A stretch of DNA of 64,000 nt from Taeniopygia guttata (Eukaryota > Chordata > Aves > Passeriformes > Estrildidae), in contig NC_133032.1 of assembly GCF_048771995.1 (NCBI RefSeq), forward strand, positions 27,491,501 to 27,555,500, written 5' to 3'. A program made the translations under genes and the position numbers. This document shows positions 42,672-64,000 of this stretch, in pieces. The notes beneath the pieces were generated by a model. The model had not been told where the DNA came from. It did no database searches and worked only from the letters and a program-made list of their open reading frames with translations. Each line of letters opens with the position of its first letter. Positions within the stretch are counted from its first letter, which is position 1.

Positions 42672-45600
42672 CCAAAATTCTAAATATCAGAATCAAATCA
42701 ATAATTACATTTTTCAGTTTACCCAATCATAGTATTTTGAAATTGTATATATACATAGAAAAATACAACCTAATAAAAACAATCAAATTTGCATTAGGAT
42801 GAAAAGAGTGAGTTAAAAAGCAAACCATAGCTTTAATAGCTATATATTCCATATCAGTACAAAATTACTGTGCCACAATACCCACTTCTTTGCACAATTT
42901 ATAATTTAATACAAAATAAGGTGACTTCAAATGTATATTGCTCTCCTTAAATGTACCGAAGACCTTTGAAACAAGTTCATAGTAACTGAAAATATTCCCA
43001 TTTGTGCTGCAAGTATTTACTGCATGACAAAGAAACATAAAATGCAGCACTCTCGTTAGTATGTTAATTTTCTGCTTGTGCAAATAATGCTCTACTGATT
43101 TAATGCACGAGCAAACACCAAAAAAAAGGCAAAAAAAATTCATTACGAAGAAATAAAATGTTACATTTTCAGCATATTTCTATCATAGCAAATACAGGTT
43201 TCCTTCATGGACTAGGAAAGCAAAACCTGTACAAGGATTTTTTAAGATGCAAATGCTACATGAAATCTTCCATTACTTTGCAAAAGCCAAGGGTCAAGTT
43301 ATTCACCTTTAATGCAGCATATCTGGAGAAAGTCATTGCATGAAAGGTTAGATTTCCTGTGTTATGTTAAAATTCTACACATTGGGAAAAAATAGACCTA
43401 AATACCACAATCACATGAAACAGCAGTAGTACTACAGACTCAACCCCATTATTCTATAGTCTCTAGGCAAATTTTCCACAGCGGGCTTAAAGAAGGTGGT
43501 ACCAGTTGTGAAGGACTCATGAGTTAGTAGTGGGTACACTTCAGAATATACATCGAGCTTCACCCAATGTGGGTGATCAAACACTTCCAATATTATTAAT
43601 TCATCACCTCCAGTGAGCACGCTGGTTCTGCAATGTCCTCACAAAAAAGGAAACACCACAGCCCTTCTCAGGCCAGCACAACTGGGCAGAGGACTTGGCA
43701 GTGAACCTGTCAGACCATGTCACATTGCAGGTGGGGGTTTGAGGCTAAAGACTCGGTCCCAAGGAGTTCAGATCCCACAGGAGCTCAGCAGTAACCATGA
43801 TCCCAGCTGTGGCACCTGGCTGTGACAGCAGAGCACTAACAGCCCTGAACGCCTCAGAAGCAAACCAAAATCATCTCATCTGGGCCCTGCCATTACCTTT
43901 TTTATTTTTTTTTCTTTAATAAAATTCTTTTTTTTCCCTGACTCATTAACAGCCAGCAGCATTGGACACAAAGAAGCAGATTCAAAGGGTCATGTTAGTC
44001 TGGACCAAAGGAAAAAAGTGATTTTCACCAGTGTAATGCTGCTCTGAGACTGTTTGGGAGGGTCTAGGAAACAAAAATGCAGGGCTCTGTCGGGGTAACC
44101 AACAACAAACCAAATGCTGCAAAAATCTAAGTGCAGCATGGTCTCTTCAAATCACCAAAAGCACGCTGATTATAGCTGAAGTATTTTAAAAATACACTTT
44201 AAGACTATTTAAGCGTGGACTCAAGTTCAAAAACAACTAAATATTTAATACCTTTGCTTGGAATAAATGTTTTATAAAGAAAGAGCACACATAGTAAACT
44301 TTAGAAATTTTCCACAAGCACTATATGAATTGGAGATCAACATGTAAATCAAGATTTAAAACAGAATAAACCCTGAAAACTTGGCAAACATGTCAGCAAA
44401 CTTACTCAAAGATTTCAAATTATGTTGATAAATATAGACCATATTTGACTTTACAGTCATGCTTAAACAAAAGCTATTTCCACAATTTCATCGTTTCTTG
44501 AAAGAAATGTAAACCTATAAATTAGGTTCCTTGCTTTACATTTTCTAGATATTGTCAAATATAGTAATAGATAATATGCATTCTGTAATATAAATCACTT
44601 TTCAATATTGATCATGAGATGCTGCATTAATTGCAAACTGGAGTACTCACATAATTTCATATTTCATTATAAAAGATATAGCTCTTTTAAAATGTTTTTA
44701 TTGTCTAAATAATTACATACCTGTTGATTTTATATTCATAAAAAATCTGCTCCTGAAACATACCTCTCAAAAGAATTCTCTGTTACTGTACTTGTATTTT
44801 TTAAATGCTTCCAGTACAAACCTTATGCATATCAATTTTGACTCAAAGGCATTAATTTACTTCCAAAATACCTTTTCTAAAGTTTCTTTAAAAGCTTTCA
44901 CATCATTCTACAGTACTTGCTGTAAGAATACATCAATGCCTGTAAGTCAGTATGAAATATATATTGACACAAGTACATACAAAATCTGGAATCTTATTGC
45001 TAAATCTAGAACACACTATCAAAAGTTTCCTGCACCTCCATTCAGGAAAAATTTCCAGTTTGGAATCTCCCTGAAACACAAATGCTACTTTAAATTGAAT
45101 CTGAGGTGTTACATCTATGCTCGCTAAGTAACCTGCATACTCCATTTACATATGCTACTGTGGTCTTTTTAACCTTACTGGAAATTAATGGACATGGAAG
45201 AAGCAACTATTTGTTTTCATTCTCCAGCTGAAAAGGCAAGAAATAAAAATCACTTAAATAAGTCTTACTTTATGTAACTTCAAAAATGGAAGATACTTTC
45301 TATAGCTACAGTAGTTGTACCAATAAAATGTACCTTCTTATCCTGAAAATCAGCAAAATGAGAGTTTCCAGTAAAACGAGGATGTAGTTAGCCCTGACAT
45401 TAGCAATGCTGTGGTATCCCATCCATGTGAGCAGGAGGGATCTTGACCATGATTTTTTTTTAAATACTCTTTTCCATCTCCTAATAAAGCCTACACATGC
45501 AAGTAGTCTGATAAATTTCAAGTCACCATGGAGTGTACATGTAATGAAAGCACACATGAGGAATTAGAGCTATAATCTGTCTGGGAGTCTCTTAAACCTC

Positions 45601-47955
45601 TTACCCTCCTAAGATTAAGACTGAGTAAAACCAATCTCCTTGCACACGGATAATCAGCTGACAAAGCGTGAGAACCACAAGCCCATGTAAATACCTGAAA
45701 ATGCTGCTCTACCAAAGTCATTGGAGGCCAGGATCAAAGCCTGACTCCTGATTCTCTACTACATTACTAGTCAAAATAGTAAAAATAAAGACAAAAATAA
45801 AACATTGGCCACACTGAAGACCTTGGAAGTTCAGTGAAAGCAGAATTATGCCCTATACCCTTTCCTGTAAACTAATTTTATCTAAACTGTCTAAACCCAA
45901 CCCATGTAAAAGGATAAATATGCAAGCCTATATCTGGTGAACATACTGGTCCCCCCAGACTCAGTGCTCACTCCCTTAAGGACTCATCATGGATCAGCAA
46001 GTAAGAATGGACTTAACAACCAAAGACATTGGTGGATTTTAAATCTCTGAAAGGATGCAGAAATAAGAGTTGAAACAAACTGCTCATTTCAGAAAATTCT
46101 GGGTTTAGTGGGCACTGCTGTGTTTATGGGGGAGATGCAGCTATGAACAAAAAACCCAATGTACAAACCCAAACTAGATTTTTTGCCCTTTTAAGAGTTT
46201 GTCTACATAGAAATCACACTGATGCAAGTACAATAGAAGTCTTTGTGTATCTGGGAGTTTATAGTGTAATTTATTCTCTTTTTGGAAAAGAGAATAAACA
46301 CATCTCATAGAAGACACCTTAGCAATGGTTTAGGTATGTCCATTCTAGAATCTGTGCAACTTGAACAAACTCCTGCTCTGCAATTCCTTGTCTACTGGAA
46401 TGCATAGACAACACTCTTGTCTCAATCAGTATAAGAAGCTTCCTTTTACTACACCAGTGGTGAGGGAAATAAGCTAAGAATGATGTAAACCCATGGCTTT
46501 AAACCACTGACCTTTTGGTATGTTCAGAAAACAGCAGTGAATCAAAATATTTAGTGTCTTTTCTGGTAATGAAATGCATTGAACATAATGAAATGTGTTG
46601 TGCAATGAAATGTCTTGTGCAATGAAACATGCAGGGACTGAAACAATGAATGAATCAAATGAAACAAGCCAGTGAAACAATGAATGAGTGAAATGCAACA
46701 AGCCAAATTAACCTTTGCTCTTCAAACCCTTGTGCACTGCCAGCTCTTCCCTGCTCCATTTGACTCACTGTTCTCTGAGGGCAGGAGGTGATGGAGGTGT
46801 GAGTGTGGCTAAAGTGCAGGTGTAATCCAGATCCATGGATGTGGCTGGCAGAGAGCCTGGTCTAAACAGCCCCAGTGTCACTACACCCTGCATCTGGGCA
46901 TGGTCGAGCAGGGAAAGTGAGGATTAACAGCTTCCCTAGAGTGCACCAGGTAGCCTGTCACACAGTGTCCCTCCAGTGTTCTGCTGGAAACCAAAATACA
47001 ACCCAAGTAATTTACAGCCTTCACTTCAAACCCTGCAAAGGTTTGGCCTGTGGACATCAAGGGTTTTCTCAGACATGTCTGTTGGCAGCCACAGCCCAGC
47101 ATCTTGTCCCTGGCAGTGCATGAATGCATCCATGGTGCCAAGAACTCTGTGGAACACCTGGATCCTGCGCTGTGGAAATACACAGCAGAGTCTTGGGATC
47201 TTGCCCTGAATCCTTTCCCCAAGTCCCACAGAAAGTACATCAGCCCCAGATTTCTATCCCTCACTTGGTACTTGTAGGCTCAATCCCTACAGTAAGAGAC
47301 CCAGGACCTGGAGAACAGTATTTGCAAGGTCTAGAGGGAAACCACAAGACAGATGACTGAGTAGGCAGGGGAACAGGTGTGCAGAACAGGTATCAGTTGT
47401 GAATGATTCCACTGAATATTTCCTATTTCTTGAGCAGGAGGAAAAAAAATAATCAGAGCTAATGGGTAAAGAACATTCTTCAGTACTGTAAAACAAGCTA
47501 CATTCATTTTTTTTTTTTGTGCAACTGACTTTCAAGAGCTAGGCAATGAAATGTAGTGTACTCCAACAAAAACCAGCCAAAACCAAACACGGAATCCAGC
47601 AAGCACCTCTGGAGGCTGTTGGTTCCAAGAGCAAATGTAGAATCTGTGTAGCAATTCATGGAGAGTCAGTACATGAAGCAGAAATGATGCTGTGTCCTGT
47701 ATCCCAGCAAGCAGAACCCCAGCACTGCTCTCCCTGGAGTTTGTCCCACGGGGTCAGTGCAGATGCGTTAGTGGCAGGCAGGAGCGGCATTAATGCAGGG
47801 AGGCAGAGTTTCAGTGTTTTGCCCTGGTTTGGCACGTGCTGATGCCTTCTGAGACCAGCAGCTCTGAGTGTTTGCTCACGAAGGGGGAAGCCAATATTTG
47901 CAACCAATATGTAGGCAAGTGTACACTTCAGAATGTCTTACAGATAAAACTCTGC
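42672..47955 (-). other. ITGAV: Presumed ITGAV 3' UTR
   Basis: No exon or intron signal is recognised between the ITGAV stop and the poly(A) candidate. The sequence is AT-rich with a minisatellite-like patch at 46571-46707. It could also end earlier at AATAAA near 46268 or 44699. Open frames here show no recognisable protein. Confidence 0.45.
46571..46707 (+). repeat. Composite short tandem repeat (17-bp and 34-bp units)
   Basis: Two 17-bp units GAAATGTGTTGTGCAAT / GAAATGTCTTGTGCAAT at 46590 and 46607 are followed by two 34-bp units that begin GAAACAATGAATGA at 46640 and 46674. The shared word AATGAAA suggests one origin. It lies in the presumed ITGAV 3' UTR. Confidence 0.8.
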
Positions 47956-62912
<14,957 letters not shown>

Positions 62913-64000
62913 CTGAAAATCAAAAGAAGAATCATCAGCGTCTCCAGACTCAAATTAGAACGTATTTGTGCTTACATCAATCAATAATTTCTGATATTAC
63001 AGTTTCAATGTGTGTCGGTAGGGAGGAAGTGCAACCAGCCTTTAAAATGTTCATCGTTTGTTTGTTTTTTATTCCTTTTATTAGTGCTGTTTTTTCTTTT
63101 ATTATTAGATGCTGGTTTTTTTCTACAAAGTATAAATGTTTAACAAGAACATGTCAAAGCCTTTTACGGGGAAAGGAAGGGGAGAAATAGTTCTACAAAA
63201 ACCTCTCCACTGTGGTGACTTTTTTTTTAGTAAAATCATGCGCATTTGGGATGCTCTTGAGATTATTAAAAGAAGCTGAGTTAGTCACTGTGGGTGCCAA
63301 ACCACAAAACTAAGTGTGACTCTTCCCTTTTCCTTTACATGCTCATGTTCTTCCAAAGGGTGGGACATATTGATAACTCTGGAAAATTAAAATCATCCTA
63401 AACCAATGGTAAATATTAAAATCCAGTCTGTCCTGTAGTTTTGCAGCATGCTTTATGGAGAATTTCCAGTTAGTGCAGTTATTCTGTCTCTTAAATTTTA
63501 AAGTACTCACTGTTAATGATTAATAAATGGTAGGAAACAAAATGCTAATTAGACTATCTGTAAGGACAGCTTTAGAAGTGTACATATGATCTAATTTCAA
63601 CATTTCCACAGACAGTTCAAGGACCAGACACAAAACACTACTTGGAATAATTACATTTCTCCTTCCTCTTTTCTGAAATTTGGGAAAGTCTGATGAAAAG
63701 AATACGGACTCAAAAGTTTACAGTTTTGTATCTTAAACTCCTATTTACAAACTTCATGAAGACAGTAACAATTCCTATCTTGCACCATACTGTGATGGAA
63801 GGCATTTTAATTAACACTCCCAAAATGAGGCAGAGCAATAAAACCCAAAACAAACAGACTAAATAACAGCAAAGCAATTAAAAAAGAGGCAACTTTTGCT
63901 ATGATTCTCTTTCCCACAGTGTATTTCAAATGTAAGTATGGTGGAATCAAAAAATGTTTGGGATAATCTCATCAAGTGACTGGAATTTTGGCTATCAGCT
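62913..64000 (-). other. ITGAV: ITGAV intron 12 (part)
   Basis: No further ITGAV exon was found between the exon 13 acceptor and the window end. AT-rich, with no recognised repeat or gene. Confidence 0.75.

Noticed and set aside
46881-47264. Minus-strand open frame of 127 codons downstream of ITGAV
   Set aside because: No similarity, no splice or start context, overlaps several frames on both strands. Treated as 3' UTR sequence.

Overview
The window is vertebrate nuclear DNA, almost certainly avian and probably from a songbird. Two split genes sit on the minus strand with GT/AG introns, and the interspersed repeats are of bird type: CR1 LINE 3' ends and endogenous-retrovirus LTRs like those I know from passerine genomes. 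The species is inference; the two genes are recognised from their protein sequence. Nothing here looks bacterial, viral-replicative, operon-like or CRISPR-like.

Right part (about 42.65-64 kb, minus strand): the 3' two thirds of ITGAV (integrin alpha-V). Eighteen coding exons (human-style numbers 13-30) can be placed to the base, and the reading frame is continuous across all of them. They encode roughly the last 660 residues: the last beta-propeller calcium loop, thigh, calf-1, calf-2 with the furin-type processing site, the transmembrane helix and the GFFKR tail. The 5' exons lie beyond the right edge. A long 3' UTR probably runs from the stop at 47956 to a poly(A) signal near 42666.

Middle (about 38.1-42.6 kb): a short intergenic stretch, then a CpG island that forms the FAM171B promoter, its first exon and the start of intron 1. 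A CR1 fragment sits at the upstream edge of the island. A 24-bp GC-rich minisatellite starts exactly at the exon 1 splice donor.

Left part (about 1-38.3 kb, minus strand): FAM171B complete, 8 coding exons, 798 codons, no breaks. It encodes a type I membrane protein with a signal peptide, an extracellular beta-sandwich region, one transmembrane helix and a long cytoplasmic tail. Intron 1 is about 21.5 kb and holds one solo LTR, a degraded CR1 piece, short palindromes and a 52-bp duplication. Downstream of the stop, in the presumed 3' UTR, is a pair of LTR segments in inverted orientation.

ITGAV followed by FAM171B in the same direction matches the human 2q32 order, so this is conserved synteny. 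The two genes are neighbours and there is no sign that they work together. I found no previously undescribed multi-gene system. The most notable local feature is the in-frame minisatellite that multiplies the FAM171B exon 1 splice donor. Distances, exon phases and repeat periods were read by hand from the sequence; no alignment or database search was run.
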